DNA of 50,590 nt from a virus. Each line of letters begins with the position of its first letter. Positions within the stretch are counted from its first letter, which is position 1. Of the stretch, positions 6,646 through 15,822 are shown in pieces. Below the pieces are notes generated by a model. It was not told the origin of the DNA and did not search any database. It worked only from the letters and a program-made list of their open reading frames with translations. The stretch lies in the IMG/VR virus record IMGVR_UViG_3300028920_000095, positions 1-50,590 of that record; one strand, written 5' to 3'. Made by a program: the position numbers and the translations under genes.

Positions 6646-7078
6646 TGTTGTAGAGAAACCGCAGAAATCTATGATGGGAAAAGTAAAAGATACTTTTGAT
6701 GATATTAAAGAGAACATATCAGGTTCTTTACCTGAAAAGAAAAAAGATAATAAACCTGAAAGTAATTTTAAACGTGATTTAAAAAGGCAAAAAAGGAAAG
6801 AATTATGGTTGAGGATAAAAAATATTATTGCAATTTTTTTAGACCCTGATACATATGCAGAAATTATTCAGAAGTTTGAAACTTTATTGTCTGTAATCTT
6901 TATTGATACTTTTTATGTGTTATTACTTTTTTCTATTGTGTACGGAGTGTATATTATAATTAACTTTGACTCATATGAAATACCAACTGCTATATCTAAA
7001 TTTGTTGGAGCAATTATTGTAAGTATAATCTGCATAATAGTACAAATAAACGTGCATAGTAAATCAAATAAAACTTAA
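6623..7078 (+). CDS. Two-helix membrane protein between terminase and portal
   Basis: A 151-aa protein starting inside the terminase 3' end, with AAGGAG about 10 bases upstream. The first 65 residues are highly charged and lysine-rich. Two hydrophobic helices follow (about residues 90-112 and 122-143), and the C-terminus is short and basic. It would sit in the inner membrane with the charged N-terminus probably cytoplasmic. Its place between terminase and portal is unusual for a holin, though a holin or a membrane tether for assembly remains possible. Confidence 0.7.
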   Translation: MEKYTLDDVVEKPQKSMMGKVKDTFDDIKENISGSLPEKKKDNKPESNFKRDLKRQKRKELWLRIKNIIAIFLDPDTYAEIIQKFETLLSVIFIDTFYVLLLFSIVYGVYIIINFDSYEIPTAISKFVGAIIVSIICIIVQINVHSKSNKT

Positions 7079-7093
7079 ACATTAAGGAAAAAT

Positions 7094-8719
7094 ATGATAG
7101 CACCTTCAAGAACTATGGTTAAAACTGCCAGAGCAATGACTCTGGAAAAGAAGTTAAAAGGCAAAGTGCGTCATAGTGATATGATGACTTCTTCTGATAC
7201 TGAACCTCATGAAGATCCTGATTTCGCAGTAACCAGAGATTTTATGACTAATGCTTATGAAACTAATGAATGGATTAGAGCAATCATAGACCTTACTGTA
7301 GAGCGTTCTTGTCAAGTTGAACTATTTCCTATGCCAATACAAAGTAGAGTTGATGGGAAAGGTGATATATCTGATGCAGTTAAAAGAAAGATGGAAACTA
7401 TAGCCAAGCTTCTACTTAGACCTAATTCAGATAATGAAAGTTTTTATGAAATCCGTAAGAAAATTCTTAAAGATGTTCTTATATATGATGAAGCTGGTGC
7501 TCAAATTATAAAAGAATCAAAATATTCTTCTGAAAAGAATGAGTATTCTATATGGACTAATATTACTGGTGAAGAACTTTTTGTTAATCCAAAACCAGAT
7601 GGAACATTACCAGATACTAAAACTTACGTTCAGTATCGAAATAGAGAAACTATAGCAACTTTTGATAAATATTCTTTTATGAATTTTATTAAAAACCGTA
7701 GGGCAGGATATGCAAATGGTCTTTCCCCTATTACTTCTTTGGCAATATCTATTCTTGGTGATCTTGAAATGGTCAATTATAATTATAAATTCTTTCAGAA
7801 TAATGCAAAACCTAATATAGCATTTCTGTTTGAGAATCTCGGTTTTGGTAAAGGTCAAGGTGCTTTAGAAAGAGCAAAAACTTGGTATAATCGTGAGCTT
7901 AAAGGAAAACCTCATTTGCCTTTATTTATGGGAGCAGAAAAAGGTAATGTAAAGATTCACGAATTGAGAACTTCTCATAAAGACATGGAATTTATAAATT
8001 GGGATTTATTATTATTAAGCCGTATGTTAGCAATATATGGTTGTCAACCTATGGTTCTTGGTGTTCTTACTGATACAACAGGGAAATTAAATTCTGAAGT
8101 GCAAACTGAACAATTTAAGAAGAATGCAATAATTCCTCTCATTAGGATGTTGGTTCATACTATGAATGCAACTCTTATATGGGCAGATCAGAATTTGAAT
8201 TTTGATGATATTTATTTGACATCTACTAATCTTGATATAGAAGATGAAAAGAAGCAAGCAGAGATAGATGAAATATATTTAGAGCATGGAGTAATTACTA
8301 TAAATCAATTAAGAAGTAAGTTACAAATGAATTCTGTACCTTGGGGTGATGAGCCTTTTGTGCCTCTTAATTTTGCTCCGCTTTCAATTTTAGAAGAATA
8401 TCATCAAGCTAAATTAGCTCCTGATGCTGCTGATAATAATGTTAAAAGTGATAATGCAGATGATAATGCAGATGATAATGCAGATGATAAGAAAAAGAAA
8501 ATTGCTTCAGTATCTGACCCAAATTATAGGTATTTAATAAATAATTTTAAAGTACCAACTGGATTAGAAAAAATGAGCAATACTGAGCTTAAAGAAGTGG
8601 TGACTTCTCTTGTTAAAAAGAGAGAGCATTTTTATAGTAAGGCTTATTCTTTTCCAACAAATAATGCAGTAGTAGATACAGTACAGAGATTTGATATTAA
8701 TTTTAATGGTAAAAGGTAA
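7094..8719 (+). CDS. Portal protein (HK97-like family)
   Basis: A 541-aa protein with AAGGA before the ATG. It has portal-family features: RAIIDLTVERS near residue 63, a mid-region GYANGLSPITSLAISILGDLEMVNYNYKFFQNNAKP (around 203-240; compare the SPL...Y..fFxNgA signature), and a helical stem/wing including GKLNSEVQTEQFKKN. It forms the dodecameric vertex through which DNA passes. Near the C-terminus three perfect 12-base repeats encode DNADDNADDNADD (around residue 452), an acidic low-complexity tail. The position between terminase and protease fits. Confidence 0.9.
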   Translation: MIAPSRTMVKTARAMTLEKKLKGKVRHSDMMTSSDTEPHEDPDFAVTRDFMTNAYETNEWIRAIIDLTVERSCQVELFPMPIQSRVDGKGDISDAVKRKMETIAKLLLRPNSDNESFYEIRKKILKDVLIYDEAGAQIIKESKYSSEKNEYSIWTNITGEELFVNPKPDGTLPDTKTYVQYRNRETIATFDKYSFMNFIKNRRAGYANGLSPITSLAISILGDLEMVNYNYKFFQNNAKPNIAFLFENLGFGKGQGALERAKTWYNRELKGKPHLPLFMGAEKGNVKIHELRTSHKDMEFINWDLLLLSRMLAIYGCQPMVLGVLTDTTGKLNSEVQTEQFKKNAIIPLIRMLVHTMNATLIWADQNLNFDDIYLTSTNLDIEDEKKQAEIDEIYLEHGVITINQLRSKLQMNSVPWGDEPFVPLNFAPLSILEEYHQAKLAPDAADNNVKSDNADDNADDNADDKKKKIASVSDPNYRYLINNFKVPTGLEKMSNTELKEVVTSLVKKREHFYSKAYSFPTNNAVVDTVQRFDINFNGKR

Positions 8720-10416
8720 TGATGCAAGATATTCATTTTAAACCTATTAATGGTGATTACAGCAGCTATGGATTTATTAAAGTTGCAGAAGATAAACTTT
8801 TATTTTCATTATTAAAATATGACCATCCTAAAGAGTGGAAAAATTTTGTAACTGAAAATTTTGAAGATTTTGCAAAAGCTCAATATTATGCTATGTATTT
8901 TGACTACAACAATCCTTCTTCTCGAAGAAGAAAGCTGTCTAATTTTATTAAGTCTATATTTGATCAAAAGAATAGTGATGTTGCTTTGATAATGATTAAG
9001 AGTATAGCTCATAAGTGTGATAAACTTGAAGAAGAAGAAATAGTAAAATTTGTAACTCAAGTATCACTACCTACTGCTGGGTATTTTAAGAAAATGATTA
9101 ATGGAAGATATTTATGGGACATTGATGATAAAAAAAGATTCAATAAAGGTATAGGTAAAGCATTTGTTATAACGTATATTAATAATAAGTTTGATAAAGA
9201 TGAAACCTGGAAATATATAAAGAAACATTGTTATTTAAAAGATGATATATGGTGTTACAAATCTAATAGAAATAAGGAAATTATTGAGAAAACTTTCCTT
9301 TCTTATTTTAAAAATGGAGGCAAAATTTTGAAAGAAGTTATTTTAAAAGAACCCAAAAAATTTGAGGGTTTCATAAAACTTGGTAAAATTCTTACTGAAG
9401 ATGGAGAAGATTTTCTTTCACTCGAAAAAGAAATTGCTGATAGTAAACATCCTGTACTTTACGGTACAGCCTCTACTACTAATATTGATAGAGAAGATGA
9501 AAGAGTATCTAAGAATTTTATAGCAAAAATGCAGAGAACTGGTAAAGGTTTGCCTCTTACTGATAATACGCATTATCCGCAAGAATCTAAGCAGACTATT
9601 GGGGTAGTTAAGGAATCAGGTGGAGATGAAGAAAATTTTAATATTAAAGCAAAATTAATGAAGCCTTCTGATAGTCCTGCTGTTGATTTTATTATAAAGC
9701 AGATGAAAACAGGAATTAATTACGGCCTTTCTATAGGTGGAAAGATTACTAAAGTATTTAGAGAATTTAGTGATGAAATGAAAAAAGAAATTTTTGTTCT
9801 TGATGATGGAGAACTTTTTCATATTTGTCTAACTACTCAACCTGCTAATGCTGATACATTAGGAGTAGCAATAGGAAAGGCTTTGAGCGAATGCGAAAAG
9901 GAAAACCCTTCTGAAAAAGAAATTTTAACATTCAAGCATAGTTCAAAATTAAGCAAATCAGAACCTGAAAATGTTGATATAGATAAACTTCCTGATATTG
10001 CTTTCCCTCAAGAATATTCTACTAAGAAAGTACACAAAGACTATCCGCATCATTTTGTTACTGATAAAGATATGTTGTTTTTACATTCTGGACTTTTATT
10101 AAAAGTTTTTGCTGAAGCAATTTCTAAGAAAGCACCAGAATATGTTCTCAATCATCTTGCTACTCATCTCCAAGTAATTGGAATGCAGGGTAAGATTGAT
10201 GAGATTAAGAAAGCTGTTGTTGCTGTTGAATCTATGGACAAAGTAAAACAAGTTACTGATGAACTTACTGTAGAGCTGAAACAGTTCTTTGATTCTATTA
10301 AATCTGTAAGTAAATTACAGACTGAGACTGGTAAGGATAAAATAATTGGTAAAATTGTAGGAGATGTGAGCACAAAAATATCTGATATATTGAAACCTCT
10401 TCAAAATGAGGACTAA
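8719..10416 (+). CDS. Prohead protease with extra N-terminal and C-terminal domains
   Basis: A 565-aa protein. The start overlaps the portal stop (TAATG); the ATG at 8722 has better SD spacing (AAAAGG). The central part (about residues 240-390) matches HK97-type prohead serine proteases: GTASTTNIDREDERVSKNF, the His motif LTDNTHYPQ (H285), the Ser motif YGLSIGG (S338) and LTTQPANADT. It processes capsid and scaffold during maturation. The 200-residue N-terminal domain is unknown, and the C-terminal about 150 residues are helical and scaffold-like. A GGAGG plus in-frame TTG at 9328 could start a shorter form that keeps the protease. Confidence 0.85.
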   Translation: MMQDIHFKPINGDYSSYGFIKVAEDKLLFSLLKYDHPKEWKNFVTENFEDFAKAQYYAMYFDYNNPSSRRRKLSNFIKSIFDQKNSDVALIMIKSIAHKCDKLEEEEIVKFVTQVSLPTAGYFKKMINGRYLWDIDDKKRFNKGIGKAFVITYINNKFDKDETWKYIKKHCYLKDDIWCYKSNRNKEIIEKTFLSYFKNGGKILKEVILKEPKKFEGFIKLGKILTEDGEDFLSLEKEIADSKHPVLYGTASTTNIDREDERVSKNFIAKMQRTGKGLPLTDNTHYPQESKQTIGVVKESGGDEENFNIKAKLMKPSDSPAVDFIIKQMKTGINYGLSIGGKITKVFREFSDEMKKEIFVLDDGELFHICLTTQPANADTLGVAIGKALSECEKENPSEKEILTFKHSSKLSKSEPENVDIDKLPDIAFPQEYSTKKVHKDYPHHFVTDKDMLFLHSGLLLKVFAEAISKKAPEYVLNHLATHLQVIGMQGKIDEIKKAVVAVESMDKVKQVTDELTVELKQFFDSIKSVSKLQTETGKDKIIGKIVGDVSTKISDILKPLQNED

Positions 10417-10417
10417 A

Positions 10418-11017
10418 ATGAATCCTGAAGAAATTGCTGCAATTTTGCAGAAAGCTATTGCTGGCGCAATTAAGCCAGAAGAAAAGAATACTGAAAATAA
10501 TAATAGTGAAGCTATTGCTGGTATTGCTAAAGCTGTCAAGGCTATTTCTGAAAAAGTAGACAACCTTGATAAGTCTGTTGAGAAGAAAACTGTAGAAACT
10601 ACTGATGATAAAATTAACAAAGTTGCTTCAGCAGTTGAAGCACTTACTGCTAAAATAGAAGAAATCCAGAATCCTGTTAATGATGAGGACAAACCTATTG
10701 ATCTGAATAAAATGACTAAGAAAGAGTTTGCTGAGTATATTTCTGGTATTATTAATCCGGAAATTAATCAGAAGCCAAAAGGCAAAGGCAAAGAAACTCA
10801 GAAAACTATTCTTAATGGTACAAATGATAATGATGAAATTGAAGTTGATCTTGCTGACGTTGAAACTACTGATGTTGCAGGCAATCCGCTTTCTGAAGAA
10901 CAGCGTCTTGCTCGTAAGAACCTTGATGATGTACTCGGTGCAAAACTTACCGGAGTTCTGCAGAAACAAGGTTTAGTTGAGATTGAAGAAGCAGATGAAG
11001 ATACACAGGAAGATTAA
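10418..11017 (+). CDS. Scaffold-like head assembly protein
   Basis: A 199-aa acidic, Ala/Lys/Glu-rich protein with long helical heptads (about residues 30-95), no cysteine and an acidic tail EEADEDTQED. The ATG at 10418 is preferred over 10406 because GAGG is 6 bases upstream. It lies between protease and major capsid genes, the usual scaffold position, and its composition fits a coiled-coil scaffold. The assignment is by context and composition, not by a motif. Confidence 0.65.
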   Translation: MNPEEIAAILQKAIAGAIKPEEKNTENNNSEAIAGIAKAVKAISEKVDNLDKSVEKKTVETTDDKINKVASAVEALTAKIEEIQNPVNDEDKPIDLNKMTKKEFAEYISGIINPEINQKPKGKGKETQKTILNGTNDNDEIEVDLADVETTDVAGNPLSEEQRLARKNLDDVLGAKLTGVLQKQGLVEIEEADEDTQED

Positions 11018-11115
11018 TTCCTTTTAATATATGAATATAATATTAGACTATATCCACCCGAATAACAACGTAAGTTGCATTAATTTATAAAACATTTAAA
11101 TTATGGAGTCTTATA
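11018..11115 (+). promoter_or_regulatory. AT-rich leader before the major capsid gene
   Basis: A 98-base gap between scaffold and capsid genes, wider than most gaps here. It holds an AT-rich stretch with TATAAT (within about 11035-11042) and ends with an SD GGAG close to the capsid ATG. A capsid-specific promoter or mRNA leader is plausible because the gene is followed by its own terminator and has a more GC-rich codon style. No clear -35 is seen. Confidence 0.35.
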
Positions 11116-12102
11116 ATGAAAGTAAAGGTCAAAAATGTTAAAGACCTTCAGAGGTTAGTTAAGGCTATAACGATTGGTGCTGGCCAAAGTGGTAATGCAG
11201 CAAATCCGTTCCTGCCTGCTCCTCTTGCTGCGACTTTTATTGATATTGTTACTGAATATAATAACTTCCGCAAAGTGTTTCGTAGCTTTCCTATGAAATC
11301 TGCTACACGCACAGTGCCGAAGCTCCTGACTGGTACCAATGTGTATTATCAGGCTAATGAAGCAACTGAAGGTCAGGAAACTACCTTCACAGCTTCCAGC
11401 ATTACACTGACAGCTAAAAAGCTGTTTGCATGGTTGGAAGTTTCTGAAGAAACTTTTGAAGATGGTGTTATTGATATGAAATCTATGATAAGGAAGATTT
11501 TTGCACGTGGTATGGGGATCCATGAAGAAAAGGCTTTTCTTACTGGTGATGTTGATCATACTCCTACTACTGCTACTGAAGCAAGTGCAACTCCCACTAC
11601 ATGGTTTAATAAAGATGCTCGTTTGGCGTTTGATGGTATTCTTACTATTGGACGTGAATCTGGCACCTCTATGCATGTCAATGGCAATGCTACTACTGAT
11701 GTTTTTGGTGAAGCTATGTACCGTCTTGGCCTTTATGCCAAGCAGACTTCTCAGCTGATTTCTTTCCTTAATCCTTGGTCATGTAATCAGTTGCTTCGTG
11801 ATACTTCTCTAAAAACTGTTGATAAGTATGGCCCAAAAGCTACACTTCTGACTGGTGAAATTGGTGAGATTTATAATAAATGGAAGATCATTAATAGTGA
11901 TTACATTCCTAACGGTCAGGGTGTCACAACTCACCGTGATAATGTTATTATTGGTGACCGTAGGCGTATCAAAATGGCTGAAGATGTTGTTATCAAAAAT
12001 GATAGCACTATTATGGCTATTTCTGAACGTATTGCGATGGAAGTTGAATATGATGATGCAGTTCTTGCAATGTTTGGACTGACTTCTCCGTCAGCTTCAT
12101 AA
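11116..12102 (+). CDS. Major capsid protein (HK97 fold)
   Basis: A 328-aa protein. Family features are the N-terminal stretch GGxxx-free arm followed by PFLPAPLAATFIDIVTEYNNF, the P-domain and E-loop region, LFAWLEVSEETFEDG (about residues 95-110) and FARGMGIHEEKAFLTG (about 119-134), as in phage_capsid (HK97-type) proteins. The codons are richer in G and C than in neighbouring genes, as is also true for the tail tube gene, suggesting selection for high expression. The preceding protease and scaffold-like genes, and the terminator just after it, support the call. Confidence 0.92.
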   Translation: MKVKVKNVKDLQRLVKAITIGAGQSGNAANPFLPAPLAATFIDIVTEYNNFRKVFRSFPMKSATRTVPKLLTGTNVYYQANEATEGQETTFTASSITLTAKKLFAWLEVSEETFEDGVIDMKSMIRKIFARGMGIHEEKAFLTGDVDHTPTTATEASATPTTWFNKDARLAFDGILTIGRESGTSMHVNGNATTDVFGEAMYRLGLYAKQTSQLISFLNPWSCNQLLRDTSLKTVDKYGPKATLLTGEIGEIYNKWKIINSDYIPNGQGVTTHRDNVIIGDRRRIKMAEDVVIKNDSTIMAISERIAMEVEYDDAVLAMFGLTSPSAS

Positions 12103-12124
12103 CTGATAATAATATTGATATAGT

Positions 12125-12160
12125 AGAGAAAGGGGCAAATTATAGCCCCTTTCTCTCTTA
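12125..12160 (+). terminator. Rho-independent terminator after the capsid gene
   Basis: A 12-pair stem AGAGAAAGGGGC (12125-12136) with GCCCCTTTCTCT (12145-12156), loop AAATTATA, followed by a short pyrimidine run. It lies 22 bases after the capsid stop and 27 bases before the next start, so it can limit read-through from the capsid transcript. Confidence 0.85.
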
Positions 12161-12183
12161 CCATTATAATATTGGAGAATTTA

Positions 12184-14529
12184 ATGTTACCAAATAACCA
12201 GCCTATGCATAGGAAAAATCGTCATTTAACAGCTCGTCAATTATCAAGAAGAAGAATTAAAGTAGAGAATAGTGAAACCCATTCCCAAATAGATATTCCA
12301 TCATCTAAAGGTGCTGATTTATTTTATAAATTTGGCAAAGATTCTAAAGTATTTAAAAATGGAAAAAGATTCCTCTTTGATATAGATAGTGATGATATCA
12401 AAGACTTTGATGCCATTAAATTTAATGCTTTAGTAAGTTCTATAAATAATCCTATTTTTAAAGCGTTTCAGCAAGATTCTAATGGTAATATTAATTATCC
12501 TGTAAGGCCAGCTAAATCTGGAATGTTACATTTTGGAATATGGATGAATAATGTAAAACATTATTCAGGTGGTAGAATTCATACTTTATTAGCAGCTCAT
12601 CATTTAGCAGAAATGGGTCACAAAGTAACTATTATATCTGATTTATATCCTGCTAATATTATAAAAGATTATAGATTTTTTGATATTGAAGATAGAATAG
12701 AATGGATAGCAGGAGATGTATGTTTTAAAAGTAATTGGCTTTTAAAAAATGATTTTAATAATATTGATATTGTAATTTGTGTTCCGAGAATTTTGGAAGG
12801 CTTTTCTTATGCAGATAAATGGCAGTTACCTTGCTATCCTTTAGTTCTTGAGACACCTAATTTTGTAAGAAAATATCGTGGTGGTACTGATGGAACAGAA
12901 TTATATTGGCAAGAATGGAAATCTTGTGTAAGCCGTTTTGCTACAAATATATTATCTAATCCTGGCCCAACTATAGAAGCTGCAAAAGAATGGTATTCAG
13001 ATACTAAGTTTGAAGGTGAGTTTTATGAATTTCCACCTCCTATAAATACTTACATGATTGATAGGATTGATGCTGAAGAAAAGAATGAAATATGTTTTAT
13101 TGGAAGACATGTTGATTTTAAGTGTCCAGATGATGTTATTAAAGCTGTAGGAAATTTACCGCAAAAAATAAAACCAAAAATTAATTTCATAGGTTCTCAT
13201 AATGCTAAGGTTAGAGAAAGATTAATGTTATGTGCTTCTAATAATGATGTTAAGGTAGAATTTTTTGCAGGTATAGGAGATGATAAAAAATTCACACTTA
13301 TCAAGCAATCTAAGCTATTAGTTATACCTACAAGATTTGAAGGATTTGGGATGCCTCCTGCTGAAGCTATTTATTGTGGCAAGCCTGTGATAGCTTATGA
13401 TTTAGCCATAACTAAATGGGTATATGGAGATGCTGTACAATTTGTTAAAACAGGAGATGTGAAGAAATTAGGTAAGATGATAAGAAAGTATCTTTCTGAT
13501 GAAATACTTCAGAAAGATAGAGCAGAGTATGCTTTAGAACAAATGTGGAGTCCTGATAGTAACATACCTTGTTTACCATATAAATGTAAGAACAATTACC
13601 GTAGAATTTTCTATGGTAAGAATTATCCTAAGTTTACAGCTGGTGTAATTATACTAAATGGTATGGATGTGATAAAAGATACTTTAGACAGTATATATGA
13701 TAGCGTAGAAAAAATTATTTTAGTAGAAGGTGCTGTAGAGGATTATGCAGAGCATAATCCTAATTTAGTTAATAAAGGACATTCTATTGATGATACTATT
13801 AATTACTTAAAGAATATATATATTGATCCACTTAATAAGATTCAAGTTGTTACTATAGAAGATGTCTATCCTGATAGAAAAAGCAAATTGTGGAAGAATA
13901 AGAATGAGATGCAAAATGCAATCGCTGAAAGGATAGATACCGAGTTATATCTTAAAGTAGATAGTGACGAAGTGTGGAGAGAAAGTGATATAGAGTATTT
14001 GAGAAGATTATTTATGAATAAACCTGATTTGACTGTAATAAATACACAAAGATGGCATTTTTGGAAAAATCTTGATACCGTAGCTATTGGTGGGCAATGG
14101 AATTGTGCAGAATCAAGAGCATGGAGATGGAGAAAAGATTTTCATCACCCTGTAGATATAAAAAATGGATTTAATTATTATGTAGATAAAGAAGGCAGGA
14201 AAGTATGTGAGCCTTTTTATCGGTTAATGAAAATAATGATGAGAATGCATTATCATTTAGGTTATTGTAGAAAAGATGAACATATTGTTGGAAAGATTAA
14301 TTATTATAAAAATAGAGGAATAGAGAAAAATGTAAATGACAATTATAGCAATTGGAAAGAGGGTTGTCCTACTAATTCAACTCATCCTGCTGGAACTACT
14401 GCTATGAAATTTACTGGTACATTACCGAGAATTTTAGATAAAGAAAAATTTCCTGATAAAATTAAAGTAAAGGTTGCTGAATCTACCGAGAATAATATTT
14501 CTATGTTAGATTCACCTCTTAAAAAATAA
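12184..14529 (+). CDS. Bifunctional glycosyltransferase (GT4-like plus GT2/GT-A-like)
   Basis: A 781-aa protein. ATG at 12184 has GGAG 6 bases upstream; an in-frame TTG at 12172 lies within that SD and is rejected. Residues about 113-430 form a GT-B domain: FGIWMNNVKHYSGGRIHTLL, CFIGRHVDFKCPD, and the nucleotide-sugar motif EGFGMPPAEAIYCGKPV (about 384-400). Residues about 480-700 form a GT-A domain: AGVIILNGMDVIKDTLDSIY, then KVDSDEVW with DSD (593-595), followed by aromatic/His residues. It should build a glycan in two steps. Its place next to the capsid suggests decoration of virion proteins, but host-surface change is possible. Confidence 0.85.
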   Translation: MLPNNQPMHRKNRHLTARQLSRRRIKVENSETHSQIDIPSSKGADLFYKFGKDSKVFKNGKRFLFDIDSDDIKDFDAIKFNALVSSINNPIFKAFQQDSNGNINYPVRPAKSGMLHFGIWMNNVKHYSGGRIHTLLAAHHLAEMGHKVTIISDLYPANIIKDYRFFDIEDRIEWIAGDVCFKSNWLLKNDFNNIDIVICVPRILEGFSYADKWQLPCYPLVLETPNFVRKYRGGTDGTELYWQEWKSCVSRFATNILSNPGPTIEAAKEWYSDTKFEGEFYEFPPPINTYMIDRIDAEEKNEICFIGRHVDFKCPDDVIKAVGNLPQKIKPKINFIGSHNAKVRERLMLCASNNDVKVEFFAGIGDDKKFTLIKQSKLLVIPTRFEGFGMPPAEAIYCGKPVIAYDLAITKWVYGDAVQFVKTGDVKKLGKMIRKYLSDEILQKDRAEYALEQMWSPDSNIPCLPYKCKNNYRRIFYGKNYPKFTAGVIILNGMDVIKDTLDSIYDSVEKIILVEGAVEDYAEHNPNLVNKGHSIDDTINYLKNIYIDPLNKIQVVTIEDVYPDRKSKLWKNKNEMQNAIAERIDTELYLKVDSDEVWRESDIEYLRRLFMNKPDLTVINTQRWHFWKNLDTVAIGGQWNCAESRAWRWRKDFHHPVDIKNGFNYYVDKEGRKVCEPFYRLMKIMMRMHYHLGYCRKDEHIVGKINYYKNRGIEKNVNDNYSNWKEGCPTNSTHPAGTTAMKFTGTLPRILDKEKFPDKIKVKVAESTENNISMLDSPLKK

Positions 14530-14544
14530 CCAGCTGGAGGGAAG

Positions 14545-15006
14545 ATGGTACTTAGATGTTTAGCAACTAATAATATAAGAGACCCTATTTTGAGTAGATG
14601 TAAAGAATCTCCTGATTCTCCTAATGGGATACTTTGCAAGAAGCATACAGAGTTAGCAAAGAAAGGGCCAGTTAATGTTTTAATGCATCATCAGGTTAGT
14701 AAAAGATTTAAAATTCCTTTTAAAAATCAAGTTTATGTTACTATTGATTTAAGACCTGAAAAAGAAAAATTAAGCAAACCTGCTTCTAAAACTGCAATTG
14801 AAGAGAAGAAAATAAATACTCGTAATAAATTGCTTCAAGATATGCAACAATTTGGAGTGGATAAACTAAAGGAATTTCACGATACATTAAAACTTAATAT
14901 ATGGGATAATCTTAAAAAGGGTAAAAATGAGTATTCTTTTAGGTATTTTATGAGTAAAAACATAATTGATACTTTAGAGCGATATTCTTCTACTGTATTA
15001 GGTTAA
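14545..15006 (+). CDS. Hypothetical protein, N-terminal Cys residues
   Basis: A 153-aa basic protein with a strong SD GGAGG 4-5 bases before the ATG. The N-terminus contains RCLATN, SRCKES and LCKKH, a Cys/His set that may bind a metal. The rest is charged and helical. It lies 15 bases after the glycosyltransferase and is presumably co-transcribed with it. I do not recognise the family. Confidence 0.6.
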   Translation: MVLRCLATNNIRDPILSRCKESPDSPNGILCKKHTELAKKGPVNVLMHHQVSKRFKIPFKNQVYVTIDLRPEKEKLSKPASKTAIEEKKINTRNKLLQDMQQFGVDKLKEFHDTLKLNIWDNLKKGKNEYSFRYFMSKNIIDTLERYSSTVLG

Positions 15007-15047
15007 TTTGGCTGTTTTTTTTATATTATATAATAAAGGAGATGTGT

Positions 15048-15419
15048 ATGCAAAGTAACAAAGATGTGAAAATTTTAGAAGTTAGCACTTCTGGTATTCA
15101 AACTAAAACTACTTTAATTGAAACTGGTGTTACAATAATTGATGGTGGAATTGTTGATAGAAATTCTAAGATTCATGTTCATGAAGTAGATTTGGTAATT
15201 TCTGATGCAGCAACTATTACATTATATCTGGGTGATACTGCTATATATGAAAGAACTTTAACTGCATCTGGTGAAGTACATTCTACTGATAGGGATATAT
15301 TCTTACCATCTAATGCTAATAATATTTTGAGCATAAGTGTAAGTGCTAATGTAACTGTTTCAGGCAGAATATTTTTTACACGTGAGTTTACAGGTGGTAA
15401 AAAGTTAGCAACTGTATAG
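15048..15419 (+). CDS. Beta-rich small structural protein
   Basis: A 123-aa protein. Two ATGs occur; the second (15048) has AGGAG at 6-base spacing while the first is too close. The sequence is rich in Thr, Val, Ile and Ser with alternating strands (TLIETGVTIIDGGIVD, AATITLYLGDTAIYERTLT), suggesting a small jelly-roll or decoration-type virion protein. A T-rich and TATATTATATAAT-rich upstream stretch (15013-15034) could carry a promoter. The gene ends in TAG, and the next gene is in the same frame but has its own SD. Confidence 0.6.
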   Translation: MQSNKDVKILEVSTSGIQTKTTLIETGVTIIDGGIVDRNSKIHVHEVDLVISDAATITLYLGDTAIYERTLTASGEVHSTDRDIFLPSNANNILSISVSANVTVSGRIFFTREFTGGKKLATV

Positions 15420-15428
15420 GGAGTACAT

Positions 15429-15785
15429 ATGATTAAGTATTCTTTTTTAGTATTGAGTTTGACTTGTATAGCATATGCTGGTGGTTTTGGTGATAAGATT
15501 AATGATATCAAAGGTCTATTAGCTATAGCTGGTGCTTGTGGTATTGGCCTTGGAACTATAATTTTTGTTATAACAAATTTGATTAAAATTTATAAAAAAG
15601 TTGGGAATCTTATTGAGCACTTGAAACAAATATCTGATAAATTCAAACAAGATGAAGATGTAAAAAATTTAGTTAAAGAAGCTGATGATATTTTAGAGAT
15701 TATGGCAAAGATGGCAAAGCGTTTCGGTCAAATTAAATTGGCTAAGAAATTAAGTGATATTATTAAATTGGATAAAAAAGGTTAG
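15429..15785 (+). CDS. Small membrane protein with signal-like N-terminus and coiled coil
   Basis: A 118-aa protein with GGGAG before its ATG. The N-terminus MIKYSFLVLSLTCIAYAGG looks like a signal peptide with possible cleavage after AYA. A glycine-rich hydrophobic helix follows (about residues 30-52), then an amphipathic, charged helix to the C-terminus. It would be exported or membrane-bound. In a virion block this might be a host-surface or lysis accessory protein (holin-like size), but no family is recognised. Confidence 0.6.
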   Translation: MIKYSFLVLSLTCIAYAGGFGDKINDIKGLLAIAGACGIGLGTIIFVITNLIKIYKKVGNLIEHLKQISDKFKQDEDVKNLVKEADDILEIMAKMAKRFGQIKLAKKLSDIIKLDKKG

Positions 15786-15822
15786 TGGTTTAAATAAAAT
15801 AATTTAACAAAAGGAGTTTATT

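Noticed and set aside
8450-8490. 12-base repeats in the portal gene as a functional DNA site
   Set aside because: They are simple in-frame DNAD repeats in a low-complexity tail and are explained by slippage.
10315-10692. Minus-strand ORF over the protease/scaffold junction
   Set aside because: It is the shadow of two strongly coding plus-strand genes; its Ser/Leu/Ile-rich composition is typical of antisense reading.
11155-11676. 173-codon minus-strand ORF inside the capsid gene
   Set aside because: It is fully antisense to the major capsid gene, Ser/Cys-rich, with no SD.
12172-12183. TTG start for the bifunctional glycosyltransferase
   Set aside because: The TTG is part of the TTGGAG SD that serves the ATG at 12184.
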